Part shown: positions 1 through 8,533 of the stretch, piece after piece | Position numbering within the stretch: position 1 is the first letter of the stretch | Layout: each line of letters begins with the position of its first letter | NCBI RefSeq assembly: GCF_012911025.1 | Contig: NZ_WUEI01000021.1 | Coordinates: 1 to 61,749, forward strand | Origin: Azoarcus sp. TTM-91 | Lineage (GTDB): Bacteria; Pseudomonadota; Gammaproteobacteria; Burkholderiales; Rhodocyclaceae | Direction: 5' to 3' | Length of the DNA stretch: 61,749 nt | Notes under the pieces: generated by a model | The model's database searches: none | Seen by the model: the letters and a program-made list of their open reading frames with translations, nothing else | What the model was told of the DNA's origin: nothing | Program-made: the position numbers and the translations under genes

Positions 1-1541
1 CCCTCATCCCCGGTCCCCAGGTCGCCACCGTCGTCGGCCCCGCCGGCGAAGAGTTCCATGTGGACGAATACGGCCGCGTGCGCGTGCAGTTCCCCTGGGA
101 CCGCGAAGGCGACAACAACGAACACAGCAGCTGCTGGATCCGCCCCACCCACGGCTGGGCCGGCGCCGGCTGGGGCCAGCTCACCCTGCCGCGCATCGGC
201 CAGGAAGTCATCGTCAGCTTCCTCGACGGCGACCCGGACCAACCCCTCATCACCGGCCGCGCCTACCGCGTCGGCAACCGCCCGCCCTACGCACTTCCCC
301 GCCACCAGGTGCTCAGCACCCTCAAGAGCAAGGAACACAAGGGCGCACGCGCCAGCGAACTGCGCATCGACGACACCACCGCCGAGATCAGCGCCGCGCT
401 GATGAACGACCACGGCGACAGCCACCTGCACCTGGGCTACCTCACCCACCCCCGCCCGGACGGCGGCGCCCCGCGCGGCGAGGGCTTCGAGCTGCGCACC
501 GATCTGCACGGCGCGCTGCGCGCCGCGAAGGGGCTGCTCCTGACCACCGAAGCCCAACGCCAGGCCAGCGGCGGCCAGCTCGACCGCGAGCAGTTGGTCA
601 GCACCCTGGAGGCGGCGCTGCAGCTCGCCCGCAGCCTGGGCGACTACGCCAGCGCCCACCAGGGCCTCGCCCACGACGCCCAGCCCCGCCAGACCCTCAC
701 CGAGGCGGTGCGCGACCTGGGCCAGGGCGCCAACGACCAGGCCGGGGGCAGCGGCGGAACGGAACCGGTGATCGCCCTCTCGGCCCCGGCCGGCATCGCG
801 CTGGGCAGCGGGCGCAGCATCGCCCTGGCGGCGGACGCCTCCCTGGACGCCGCCGCCCGGCAACAGCTGCAGCTCACCGCGGGCGAACGCATGGTGCTCA
901 ACGCCGGCACCGGCCTGGGCACCTTCGCCCAGGCGGGGGACATGCGCCATATCGCGCACCAGGGGGAGTTGCTGTTGCAGGCGCAGCACAACAGCCTCCG
1001 GGTGGAGGCGGACCAGAGCGTGGAGATCAGTGCCAGTCAGCAGCATGTGCTGATGGCTGCGAATCGGCACATCACCTTGTTGTGCGGCGGGGCTTACCTG
1101 AAGCTGGCCGACGGTAACCTTGAGCTGGGAATGCCGGGTGAATTCATCGTCAAGGCCGGGAAGCACCAGTTCGCCGGAGCATCGAGCGCGAGCTCAACGC
1201 TGCCCTTGTTCAAGGCTCCAGGCAGTGGGGAATTCGAAGCGGCTTATCGCATGCGTAAAACCGATGAGCGCGCATTCCAGGGCTACCGCTACAAGTTGAT
1301 GAGCGCTGGCCAACTGCTGATCGAAGGCTGGACCAATGCGGAAGGTGAGACGGAGCGTGTCGAGACCAACTTGCCGCGCTGCATCCAGGCCTACAAAACC
1401 ATCATGCGGGACGATCAACGGATTACGGAGGATTGGGTGTCCCAGCTTGCCTGCATAGATGAAGAGAAACCGCACGGAGATGCTCCGTCGCCATTTGATG
1501 ACGAATTCATTGCGGACCATGGTTCGCAGGAGGGCATCTGA
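1..1541 (+). CDS. vgrG: Type VI secretion tip protein VgrG, C-terminal part (5' truncated by window)
   Basis: The frame is open from the window edge, so the gp27-like N-terminal part lies outside. The visible 512 residues begin in the gp5/OB-fold region (PGPQVATVVGPAG, then DEYGRVRVQFPWDREG and the GWGQLTLPRIGQEVIV segment typical of VgrG). The DUF2345-type beta-helix spike follows, with alternating short repeats between roughly residues 255 and 400. After the spike there is an extra segment (FEAAYRMRKTDERAFQGYRYKL, then GQLLIEGWTNAEGETERV) that looks like a small transthyretin-like beta-sandwich. Such caps in VgrG proteins are known to help load a cognate effector. The stop codon overlaps the start of the downstream toxin gene (TGATG), so the two are translationally coupled. 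VgrG forms the trimeric puncturing tip of the T6SS. Confidence 0.93.
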   Translation, partial: LIPGPQVATVVGPAGEEFHVDEYGRVRVQFPWDREGDNNEHSSCWIRPTHGWAGAGWGQLTLPRIGQEVIVSFLDGDPDQPLITGRAYRVGNRPPYALPRHQVLSTLKSKEHKGARASELRIDDTTAEISAALMNDHGDSHLHLGYLTHPRPDGGAPRGEGFELRTDLHGALRAAKGLLLTTEAQRQASGGQLDREQLVSTLEAALQLARSLGDYASAHQGLAHDAQPRQTLTEAVRDLGQGANDQAGGSGGTEPVIALSAPAGIALGSGRSIALAADASLDAAARQQLQLTAGERMVLNAGTGLGTFAQAGDMRHIAHQGELLLQAQHNSLRVEADQSVEISASQQHVLMAANRHITLLCGGAYLKLADGNLELGMPGEFIVKAGKHQFAGASSASSTLPLFKAPGSGEFEAAYRMRKTDERAFQGYRYKLMSAGQLLIEGWTNAEGETERVETNLPRCIQAYKTIMRDDQRITEDWVSQLACIDEEKPHGDAPSPFDDEFIADHGSQEGI

Positions 1542-2386
1542 TGCCAGGTCCTGCTGCTCCTGTTGCCGCCGTGCTCATCTGGGGATATCGCGCCTATAGG
1601 GCTCACCAGGCTTATGAAGCAGCGCAGACCGCGAAAGAGACCGTGGAAATGGCCAGGGACATCGCAAAGCGTCAGGAAGAGGTCAAGCGCGTTCTCCGAA
1701 GCACTATCGAGAGTTTCGCCAAGGAGATCCATGAGAAAAGCTCCACCTTTGCGAAAGTCGATAGCGGCGGGCGCAGCACCGTTTCACGCCGTGGCGTTGA
1801 AGGCACAACCTACAAGGAATACATCGAGCGAAAAATCCCTTTCCGGCCAGCCATCAGCATTGCCTGCACTTGGTCGCTTGCCTCACCGATCAAGGTGCCG
1901 CGGCGGATACAAAAGAGGATTCCGGGAGAAATCATAGAAACGACGATTGAGGTGGCGCTCAAGCAGACCACCGCTTCGCTGGTTTTCGAGGCCATCGACA
2001 GTGCCTTGGACTGGAAGAACCCATTGAAGGCCGAACCGAACTATTTGGACGGCAAAGCGCTGCTCGGCGAGCCCTCGACTAAGCCCAAGCGTACCAATGA
2101 CATCTTCCCGTTCTGGCCGCGTCCGCGGGGCTGCCTGGCGCCGGATCTGGTGATCGTGGAATACCGGCAACAGCCTTTTGATGTGCCAAATGTGTTTGCA
2201 GTGGTGGAAATCAAATTCCCGGGGGATTGGGTGAAGGCAAAGCAGCTGGGTGATTATGCAAAAATCATGGGCCAGGACAATCAAAAAGTAGCGTTGCTCA
2301 GGGTCCCGGAAGATTGCACCGGGTACCGGCCAGAAACTGATCCCAAAAAAGAGGCCGGACATTCAGGAGGAAGGAGAAACCGATGA
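1541..2386 (+). CDS. Probable T6SS nuclease effector (PD-(D/E)xK, VRR-Nuc/Tox-REase-5-like)
   Basis: This 281-residue protein starts inside the vgrG stop codon and ends overlapping the next gene by four bases, so it sits between a VgrG cargo tip and a putative immunity gene. The N-terminus has a short hydrophobic stretch (APVAAVLIWGYRAY) followed by an alanine/glutamate-rich helix to about residue 55, probably for VgrG docking or delivery. The C-terminal third carries APDLVIVEY (about residue 200) and AVVEIKFPGD (about 220), then a QLGDYAKIMG helix. The spacing P-D...E-x-K is that of restriction-endonuclease-fold nucleases, including VRR-Nuc and Tox-REase-5 toxins used by T6SS. DNA cleavage in rival cells is inferred from motif plus position. 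No PAAR domain is visible. The exact nuclease subfamily is uncertain. Confidence 0.75.
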   Translation: MPGPAAPVAAVLIWGYRAYRAHQAYEAAQTAKETVEMARDIAKRQEEVKRVLRSTIESFAKEIHEKSSTFAKVDSGGRSTVSRRGVEGTTYKEYIERKIPFRPAISIACTWSLASPIKVPRRIQKRIPGEIIETTIEVALKQTTASLVFEAIDSALDWKNPLKAEPNYLDGKALLGEPSTKPKRTNDIFPFWPRPRGCLAPDLVIVEYRQQPFDVPNVFAVVEIKFPGDWVKAKQLGDYAKIMGQDNQKVALLRVPEDCTGYRPETDPKKEAGHSGGRRNR

Positions 2387-3954
2387 GCACAACCGAGAAG
2401 GAAATGCACGACGGAGAGGTCGCCGGTATGGTGGAGGACCTGAAGAAATGGCCCAGCGTAGCCCATGACAATGGAGAATATGAGCTGGCAGTGATGCCGT
2501 TTCTGTCCTTCTACTTCACCTACGAACCCGAACACTACTTGCAGACCTCGCTGGCGATGATCGAAGTGCACGAGGCCTTCGAACGCCTGCTGGACTATCC
2601 CTACAAAGTGGCCACTCACCCGGACTCTGAGCGACCGCACCCTTATGGTTCCAAGCGGCTGGGCGATCTGCGGGAGTGGGCGAGAAAGACGCGATTGGAC
2701 AAGACCTTTGCGTTCAATTTCACCGACGAAAAAAACTACCGCTCCTCACCCACAACTGCCGGTTATTTCTGGCGAGACAGCTATCTGACATATGCGAAAG
2801 GCTGCTACTCCTATATCCAACTCCACTACCGCTGGCAGTGGTGGATGGACAACAAGGAGGCCTGGCGGCTCTTCGTGCTGGACACCATCGAACGCCTTAG
2901 GCCCGAGCAGGTATATAGCGGCTTCGCCATGGCCAACCCACTGGAATTTGGTACCCGCTCTGAGGTTACCGTATGGGATAGAGCACTCACGCCTCATTTC
3001 TACGGATTGGATACGGACTATCCATACGGGATTCACCTCGCTCCAAACCTACCCTCAGGCCTGCGCCCTCCCACCTGGGGCTTCTTCCTGTCCGATCTCT
3101 GGCGCGAGAAGCTGTCATTAGGGCGCGAAGCTGTCCGGCAGGCTCTTCTGGACCCGCGGATCCGGGTCGATGAGCTCAACTGCGGGCAGTGGATAGAACT
3201 GGGCCCCCAACCCGAACTTTATCCGGTCGAGAACGGCGTACCGGAACTGCCAGCATTACTGAACCGTCTCCTGCGCCCGCTGCGCCACCCCAAGCTGGAC
3301 TTGCTCGGCTTTGGCCAGTGGGACGGAGACCCCAACGAACGCTTCACCCTGGCCGACAGCCAGCGCTGGCTGGCGCGTTTCGACGACGATGGCGACTGGC
3401 CCACGCCCGAGCAGCGCGGGCTCATCCCTGATGCTCCACGCGCGGCGCCACAGGCCACGCATGCCCTCGGGGGTGAGCCGTGCCCGCGCACCGGATGGTG
3501 GCTCACCTCGGCAAAGTACGGCGCCCGGCAACGCTTCGAGGAGGGCGAAACACTGCCCGCCTTCAGTACGGAAAAAACGCATGGCCACACCTGGTGGCAG
3601 TGGGACGTCGATCAGCGCGAGCCGATAGAGGTAGAGCGGAACGCCAACACGGTCGCCCCAAGTACTTACCCTGCGCCGCGCGCAGGTCTGTGGCTGCAGG
3701 TGGGTGAATCGAAAGTGCGCTGCCGCGTCGCTGAAGGCGAGCCGCTCCCGCTAGTCGACAAGTTGCCGGTGCAATGGCAATGGGCCGAACAGCCGCCACC
3801 CGGCCTACGCGCAGTGAGCGGACAGCCCTGCCCCTATCCAGGCCTCTGGCACTGCGAGGACATTCCCGTCGGCCCGCATGCTTTCCTGCATGACGCCCCC
3901 CTGCCCCAGGTTCAGGGGCGGGATGTCACCTGGTTCCTGGTGAAGGCGCCGTGA
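2383..3954 (+). CDS. Putative immunity protein, DUF3396-like, with three C-terminal Trp-rich repeats
   Basis: A 523-residue protein overlapping the toxin gene by ATGA. The central part contains the block FYGLDTDYPYG (about residue 207), SGLRPPTWGFFLSDLW and LSLG, which recalls the DUF3396 family found as immunity partners of T6SS nuclease toxins. There is no signal peptide, as expected for a cytoplasmic nuclease antidote. From about residue 362 to the end three repeats of roughly 45-50 residues appear, each of the form GEPCPRTGWW...LP...WWQW. They begin near residues 362, 425 and 473 and end in paired tryptophans or W-F. The repeats resemble small SH3-like modules and may be a separate binding or delivery unit. 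Family assignment rests on pattern memory. The toxin-immunity role is inferred from gene order. Confidence 0.65.
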   Translation: MSTTEKEMHDGEVAGMVEDLKKWPSVAHDNGEYELAVMPFLSFYFTYEPEHYLQTSLAMIEVHEAFERLLDYPYKVATHPDSERPHPYGSKRLGDLREWARKTRLDKTFAFNFTDEKNYRSSPTTAGYFWRDSYLTYAKGCYSYIQLHYRWQWWMDNKEAWRLFVLDTIERLRPEQVYSGFAMANPLEFGTRSEVTVWDRALTPHFYGLDTDYPYGIHLAPNLPSGLRPPTWGFFLSDLWREKLSLGREAVRQALLDPRIRVDELNCGQWIELGPQPELYPVENGVPELPALLNRLLRPLRHPKLDLLGFGQWDGDPNERFTLADSQRWLARFDDDGDWPTPEQRGLIPDAPRAAPQATHALGGEPCPRTGWWLTSAKYGARQRFEEGETLPAFSTEKTHGHTWWQWDVDQREPIEVERNANTVAPSTYPAPRAGLWLQVGESKVRCRVAEGEPLPLVDKLPVQWQWAEQPPPGLRAVSGQPCPYPGLWHCEDIPVGPHAFLHDAPLPQVQGRDVTWFLVKAP

Positions 3955-4158
3955 TGTTCCCCAAGGGGCTCACGGAGATGGAAACACACATGCGCACCAA
4001 ACGTCCTGGCTCTGTCGAAACAAGCTGTTTAACCTTCACAGCTAGCCATCCTCAATTGAGCTCGCTGAACGGATAGACAGGCCGCCGGCACGAACCGAAG
4101 CCCGCCCGCGGCGCTCCAAGCGGCATTCCGACTCGCTCAGGCAGCCATTCAGCCAGCC
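3955..4158. other. Short spacer between immunity gene and EcsC gene
   Basis: About 200 bases without a convincing reading frame. The segment 4021-4070 is distinctly less GC-rich than its surroundings and could hold the promoter of the following EcsC gene. I see no clear -35/-10 pair. Confidence 0.4.
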
Positions 4159-4941
4159 ATGCCCGCCCTCACCGCCGCCGATCTCCAAACCCTCGCCGCC
4201 GCCCGCCGCAAGCTGGAAAACCCCGGGCTGGCGGTGCGGCTCAGCAATCACCTTGGCAGTCCACTCGAAAAAGGCATGGCCAAACTGCCGGCCAGTTGGC
4301 GGGAGAAGCTGGGCGGCGTCGCCCATGAGGCGCTGAGCCGGGCGATGAGCACCGCCGCCGGCACGCTGGGGAAGGAGCAGAAGGAGGCCAGCCCGCGGCT
4401 GCACAAGGTGCTCGGCTCCCTCAGCGGCGCCGGCGGCGGCGCCTTCGGCCTGCCGGGGCTGACGGTGGAGATTCCGGTGTCCACCGTGCTCATCATGCGC
4501 GCCATCCTCGACATCGCCCGCGCCCACGGCGAGGATATCGCCAGCCCGGAAACCCGCCTCGCCGCGCTGGAGGTGTTCGCCCTCGGCGGCCCGGGCAGCG
4601 CCGACGATGCCGCCGAATCCGGCTACTACGCGGTGCGCGCCGCGCTGGCCACCGCCATCGGCGAAGCCACACGCCACGTCGCCGCCAATGGCCTCGGCCA
4701 GCAGGGTGCGCCGGCGCTGGTGCGGCTGCTCACCATGGTGGCCACCCGCTACAAGATCCAGCTCACCCAGAAGGCCGCCAGCATGCTCATCCCCGGCCTG
4801 GGCGCCGCCGCCGGGGCAACGGTGAACCTGCTCTTCATGCAGCACTTCCAGGCCATGAGCGAGGGCCACTTCACGCTGCGCCGGCTGGAGCGGAAATACG
4901 GCGCGGATGTGGTAAAGGCGGCGTATCTGGCCGCGGGCTGA
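4159..4941 (+). CDS. EcsC family protein
   Basis: A 260-residue protein that matches the EcsC family by its overall pattern: a charged N-terminal helix, then a glycine/alanine-rich amphipathic core (GAGGGAFGLPGLTVEIPVST, then VLIMRAILDIARAHGEDI), the conserved segment ALEVFALGGP, and a C-terminal glycine-rich hydrophobic hairpin (ASMLIPGLGAAAGATVNLLF) followed by HFTLRRLERKYG. EcsC was first named from the Bacillus ecs locus, but the biochemical role of the family is not established. A membrane-associated function is suggested by the glycine-rich hydrophobic segments. The gene stands alone. It may be unrelated to the T6SS genes upstream. Confidence 0.85.
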   Translation: MPALTAADLQTLAAARRKLENPGLAVRLSNHLGSPLEKGMAKLPASWREKLGGVAHEALSRAMSTAAGTLGKEQKEASPRLHKVLGSLSGAGGGAFGLPGLTVEIPVSTVLIMRAILDIARAHGEDIASPETRLAALEVFALGGPGSADDAAESGYYAVRAALATAIGEATRHVAANGLGQQGAPALVRLLTMVATRYKIQLTQKAASMLIPGLGAAAGATVNLLFMQHFQAMSEGHFTLRRLERKYGADVVKAAYLAAG

Positions 4942-5361
4942 ACGCGAGCCTCGCCTCCAATAAAGCGGGTGACGCCGCTCGTCCTGGGCGGAGTCGAAGG
5001 GCAATCCGGAGAGCAGGTCCGGCCAGCCCGTGCCGCGCCCATTGATCCGGTAAGGAGGGGCCGCTTGCCCTGGCCCCCTGGCCTTCACTCAAGGCGGGCC
5101 TGTCGAAGGGCCTTGCAGGGGGCGGGCTTCGACCAGCCTGTCCTGAGCCTGCCCAAGGGCTCAGCCCGAACGGTTATCGGGGTTTAAATTGCCGCGTCAA
5201 TGAAGAAGGGGCACCTCTCCAGCCCAAAAGCGGAAACCAGCGCCAAGCGCCTCGAAGGGGCAGCGCGGAACCCTCCCACCTGAGGAGCGCCCGAGGCGAA
5301 ATCACAGGCCCCATGCCCTGGCCAGCGGCGCACTCTCCCCGCACCGCCCTCCCTCGTCCCT
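4942..5361. repeat. Intergenic region with degenerate REP-like repeats
   Basis: No gene is supported here. The stretch 4976-5180 contains several copies of fragments related to the widespread proteobacterial intergenic repeat with core CCTGTCGAAGGG / CTCAGCCCGAACGG. Examples are near 4981 (CGTCCTGGGCGGAGTCGAAG), 5098 (GCCTGTCGAAGGGCC), 5127 (GGCTTCGACCAGCCTGTC) and 5160 (CTCAGCCCGAACGG). The copies are partly inverted and can pair with each other. The region separates the converging EcsC and reductase genes and may act as a transcript end, though no clean hairpin plus T-run is visible. Confidence 0.5.
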
Positions 5362-6315
5362 CTACAGATCCAGCACCAGCAGCGCACTGCGCGAGCGCGA
5401 CACGCAGACGCACAGGCTGTCGTTGCGCCCGGCTTCCACCGCCGACAGGTAGTGGTCGCGATGGTCCGGCTCGCCCTGCAGCACGCCGACCAGGCACATG
5501 CCGCACTCGCCGCGCTTGCAGTCGTGCAGCGGCTCCACGCCGGCCTCCAGCAGCGCGCCCAGCAGGCTCTGGTCGGCGCGCACCGGAATGCGCCGGCCGC
5601 TGCTGCGCACTTCCACCTCGAAGGCGGTGTCGCCCGCCTGCGCCAGGCTGCCGTCGAACAGTTCGAAATGCACGCTGCCCTGCGGCCAGCCGGCGCGTGC
5701 CGCCTGCGCCACCACCGCGCCGATCAGCGCCGCCGGGCCGCACACGTAAACCGCGCGCCCCGGCTGCGGCCGCGCCAGGATGTCCGCCAGCGCCGGCCGC
5801 AGCGAGCCGGCCTCGCGGTGGTAGAGCCGGCCGCCCAGCGCCGCCACTTCGTCGCGGAAGGCCATGCGCCGCGGATGGCTGCCGCCGTAGTGCAGTTCGA
5901 AGGGCCGCCCCTCGCGCCGCAGCCGCCGCGCCATGCCCAGCATGGGCGTGATGCCGATACCGCCGGCGATCAGCAGATGGCCACCCGCCGCCGGCTGCAG
6001 CGGAAAGGCGTTGTCCACCGTGGCGCGCAGCCGGTCGCCCGGCACCAGCTGGTGTATCCAGCCGGAGCCAGCGCCGCCCTCCACCCGCAGCACCGCGATC
6101 TCGTAGCAGGCCGCGGGCTCGCCGTCGCCGGTCAGCGAGTAGCGGCGATACAGCGCCTCGCCCTGCCCGCCCGGCGGCGGAATTTCCAGCCGCAGATGAG
6201 CGCCGGGGATGAAGGCGGCGCAGGCGCTGCCATCCGCCCGCGCCAGCCGTACCCTCATGACGTCCTCGGCGATGCGGGCCACTTCGATGACCTTCAGTTC
6301 CATCACGGAATCCAT
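5362..6315 (-). CDS. VanB/phthalate dioxygenase reductase-type oxidoreductase (FMN, NAD, plant-type 2Fe-2S)
   Basis: The start at 6315 follows a GGGGAG ribosome-binding sequence and gives 317 residues, the usual length of this family. Domain order is a ferredoxin-reductase FMN-binding barrel (YRRYSLTGD near residue 60), an NAD-binding domain (HLLIAGGIGITPMLGMARRL, then VYVCGPAALI), and a C-terminal plant-type ferredoxin with the cysteine pattern CKRGECGMC plus a later C near the end (DSLCVCVSRS). Such proteins pass electrons from NADH to the Rieske centre of a class IA oxygenase. The obvious partner is the Rieske protein at 10363-11739, although it lies in a different minus-strand operon on the other side of the LysR gene. 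It is the third gene after the MDR and amidase genes. Confidence 0.93.
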   Translation of the reverse strand: MDSVMELKVIEVARIAEDVMRVRLARADGSACAAFIPGAHLRLEIPPPGGQGEALYRRYSLTGDGEPAACYEIAVLRVEGGAGSGWIHQLVPGDRLRATVDNAFPLQPAAGGHLLIAGGIGITPMLGMARRLRREGRPFELHYGGSHPRRMAFRDEVAALGGRLYHREAGSLRPALADILARPQPGRAVYVCGPAALIGAVVAQAARAGWPQGSVHFELFDGSLAQAGDTAFEVEVRSSGRRIPVRADQSLLGALLEAGVEPLHDCKRGECGMCLVGVLQGEPDHRDHYLSAVEAGRNDSLCVCVSRSRSALLVLDL

Positions 6316-6326
6316 CTCCTCTCCCC

Positions 6327-7625
6327 TCAAGCCAGTTCCGCCAGCAGCGGCTGCAGATGGCGGGCGATGGCCAGCAGCCGGCGCTCGCTGCCCTGTCGGC
6401 CGACCAGCTGCATGCCCAGCGGCATGCCTTGCGGCCCACGCTGGCCTGGCACGTTCACGCAGGGCAGGCCGAGCAGGGTCCACACCCGGCTGAACACCGG
6501 GTCGCCGGTGGCCGCCAGTCCCAGCGGCGCTTCGCCCGGCGCTGCCGGCACCAGCAGCGCATCCACATCCTCGGCGATGCCCTCGAAGGCGGCGGCACCG
6601 CAGCGGCCGAGGTTGAGCGCGGCGCGGTAATCCACCTCGGCGCAGGCCTGGCCGGCTTCGATCAGGGCGCGCAGGCTGGAGCTCATCCGCGCTCGTCCCT
6701 GCTCCCAGTCAGTAGCGAAAGACCGTGCCGCCTCATAGGCCTGCACCGTTTTCTGCGCCGCCGACAGGCCGGCCAGCTCATCCGGCAGCGGGCGCTCGCT
6801 CACCATCGCTGCGGCGGCGATGCGGCTCACCGCGGCCTCGAAGGCGGCGGCGCCCGCCGGCTCCATCTGCGTCCATTCGTGGCTACGGCACACGCCCAGG
6901 CGCAGCCCACCGGTGTCCAGCCGCGGCAGCGGTTCGTAGGCGATGCCCAGCAGCGCGGCGCGCATCAGCTCCAGGTCGTCGGCGTCGTTGGCCAGCCAGC
7001 CCAGGGTGTCCAGCGAGGGCGCCATCGGCTTGATGCCGGCCAGCGAGTGGAGGCCGAAGCCGGGCTTGAGCGCGAACACGCCGCAGTAGGCCGCCGGCCG
7101 GATCAGCGAGCCGGCGGTCTGCGAGCCCAGGGCCAGCGGCACCATGCCGGCCGCCACCGCCGCCGCCGAACCGCTGGACGAACCACCGGGCGTGCGGCGC
7201 GGATCATGCGGATTGGCGGTGGGGCCGGGCGAGAAGTAGGCGAACTCGGTGGTCACCGTCTTGCCGAACACCGCCGCGCCGGCGGCACGCAGCCGCGCCA
7301 CGCAGTCGGCATCGCCGCCGCGCACGCCCTCGCGGTAGAGCTCCGAGCCGTAGCGGGTGGGGTAATCCCGGGTAGCGATGATGTCCTTCACCGCCAGCGG
7401 CACGCCGCCCAGCAGGCCCCGTGGATGCGCCTGCCACTGCCGCAGCGCGGTGGCGCGCGCCAGCGCCGGATCGAATTCCCGCCACGCCTGCACCGCGCCC
7501 TCGTGTTCCTCGATGCGATGCAGGAAATGCGCGAGCACCGCTTCGATGCTCAATTCACCGGATTGCAGGCCACGCCGGATGGCGACCGCGGTGAGTGGCG
7601 CGGAGTCGGAATGGCGTACCAGCAT
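6327..7625 (-). CDS. Amidase (amidase signature family)
   Basis: The protein shows the amidase-signature Ser-cisSer-Lys triad: the lysine in GVPLAVKDIIATRDYPT and the serine cluster in TPGGSSSGSAAAVAAG, with the second serine in LGSQTAGSLIRPAAYCG. At 432 residues from the start at 7625 (AAGGA six bases upstream) it has typical length. An alternative ATG at 7736 overlaps the stop of the MDR gene and would add 37 residues with unusually AT-rich codons. I prefer the internal start. It probably hydrolyses an amide to acid and ammonia or an amine. Lying between an MDR-like gene and the Rieske reductase gene, it suggests that the pathway substrate is an amide or that an amide intermediate is formed. 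Substrate cannot be read from the sequence. Confidence 0.92.
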   Translation of the reverse strand: MLVRHSDSAPLTAVAIRRGLQSGELSIEAVLAHFLHRIEEHEGAVQAWREFDPALARATALRQWQAHPRGLLGGVPLAVKDIIATRDYPTRYGSELYREGVRGGDADCVARLRAAGAAVFGKTVTTEFAYFSPGPTANPHDPRRTPGGSSSGSAAAVAAGMVPLALGSQTAGSLIRPAAYCGVFALKPGFGLHSLAGIKPMAPSLDTLGWLANDADDLELMRAALLGIAYEPLPRLDTGGLRLGVCRSHEWTQMEPAGAAAFEAAVSRIAAAAMVSERPLPDELAGLSAAQKTVQAYEAARSFATDWEQGRARMSSSLRALIEAGQACAEVDYRAALNLGRCGAAAFEGIAEDVDALLVPAAPGEAPLGLAATGDPVFSRVWTLLGLPCVNVPGQRGPQGMPLGMQLVGRQGSERRLLAIARHLQPLLAELA

Positions 7626-7726
7626 GTCTTTTCCTTTTTCATCCAATTGCGCCGGCAATGCCATTTCAGCAATTGAGTCATTCAATTCCGTTTTTTCCAT
7701 CCAGCATTCGCTGCTTTTCATTTTTT

Positions 7727-8533
7727 CTATTTCCATGTTCCTTGCCCCATTTCATCAATTCGCAGGAAATGCGCTTTGGCGCATTCGGCGATATGCCATT
7801 GCCGCAATGGCGACCAATCCAGGCTCACCAGGCTGGCCTGCCGCTGCCAGAACGCCGGCCATGCCATTGCAATTGGCGGGCGGGTTGCGGAGAGATCCAG
7901 CGCGCCCAGCCGGGCGCCGCGTTTCGCGCAGGGCAGCGACGCCTCGAGGCTGGCGCCGCTGTCGAAATCCAGCACCGCGTCCACCGCGCCGTGTTCACGC
8001 AGCAGCGTGGGCCAATCGTCGTCGTAGCGCGCGGTTTCGGCGGCGCCGGCGGCCAGCGCAAGGGCAATGCCGGCGCGGTCGGCGCATACCGCCATCACGC
8101 TGCAATCCAGCGACACGGCGAGGCGGATGGCGCTCAGGCCCAGCTCGCCGTCGCCCTGGTGCACCAGCAGGCTTTCACCGGCTTGCAGGCGCAATCCGCC
8201 GCACAGCGCTGCATGCAGCAGCGGCCAGCGCAGGGGCATCTGCAGCGCCCATCCTTCATCCATCCCGGCCGGCACCGCCAATACCCGGCGGGCGTCCACA
8301 TCGATGATTTCACCGCGGCGGATCTGGCGGTCGATATTGCAGGCGATCAATTGACCCGGCGTCCAGTCGCTTTCCGGCCCATTGCGCAATACCCGGCCCA
8401 ATAGCGGCCAATGCGGCCGGCCATCCACCGCCAGCAATTCGCCGACCTGGCCCACTTCCAATTCCACCCGATTCACGCCCAGGCGGCTGATGCGGGAAAT
8501 CGTCCTCTCACCCTGGCCAATACCGATTGTCAA
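7727..8533 (-). CDS. Divergent MDR-like (zinc-type alcohol dehydrogenase/quinone oxidoreductase-like) protein
   Basis: From a TTG at 8533 with CGGAG upstream the protein has 268 residues. An ATG at 8689 would add 52 residues that look non-coding and would overlap the divergent LysR gene. The pattern is that of the medium-chain dehydrogenase/reductase superfamily: a GroES-like N-terminal part (LLGRVLRNGPESDWTPGQLIA), then a Rossmann-like part (ESLLVHQGDGELGLSAIRLAVSLDCSVMAVC and ALALAAGAAETARYDD). The usual nucleotide motif AxxGxxG is altered to QGDGELG and no catalytic zinc ligands are recognisable. The protein may be a reductase of relaxed type or have lost catalysis. It is first in the operon with the amidase and reductase. 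Function is not assigned. Confidence 0.65.
   Translation of the reverse strand: MTIGIGQGERTISRISRLGVNRVELEVGQVGELLAVDGRPHWPLLGRVLRNGPESDWTPGQLIACNIDRQIRRGEIIDVDARRVLAVPAGMDEGWALQMPLRWPLLHAALCGGLRLQAGESLLVHQGDGELGLSAIRLAVSLDCSVMAVCADRAGIALALAAGAAETARYDDDWPTLLREHGAVDAVLDFDSGASLEASLPCAKRGARLGALDLSATRPPIAMAWPAFWQRQASLVSLDWSPLRQWHIAECAKAHFLRIDEMGQGTWK

Noticed and set aside
7626..7736. 37-residue N-terminal extension of the amidase
   Set aside because: AT-rich codons unlike the rest. A better ribosome-binding site precedes ATG 7625. It is kept only as an alternative.
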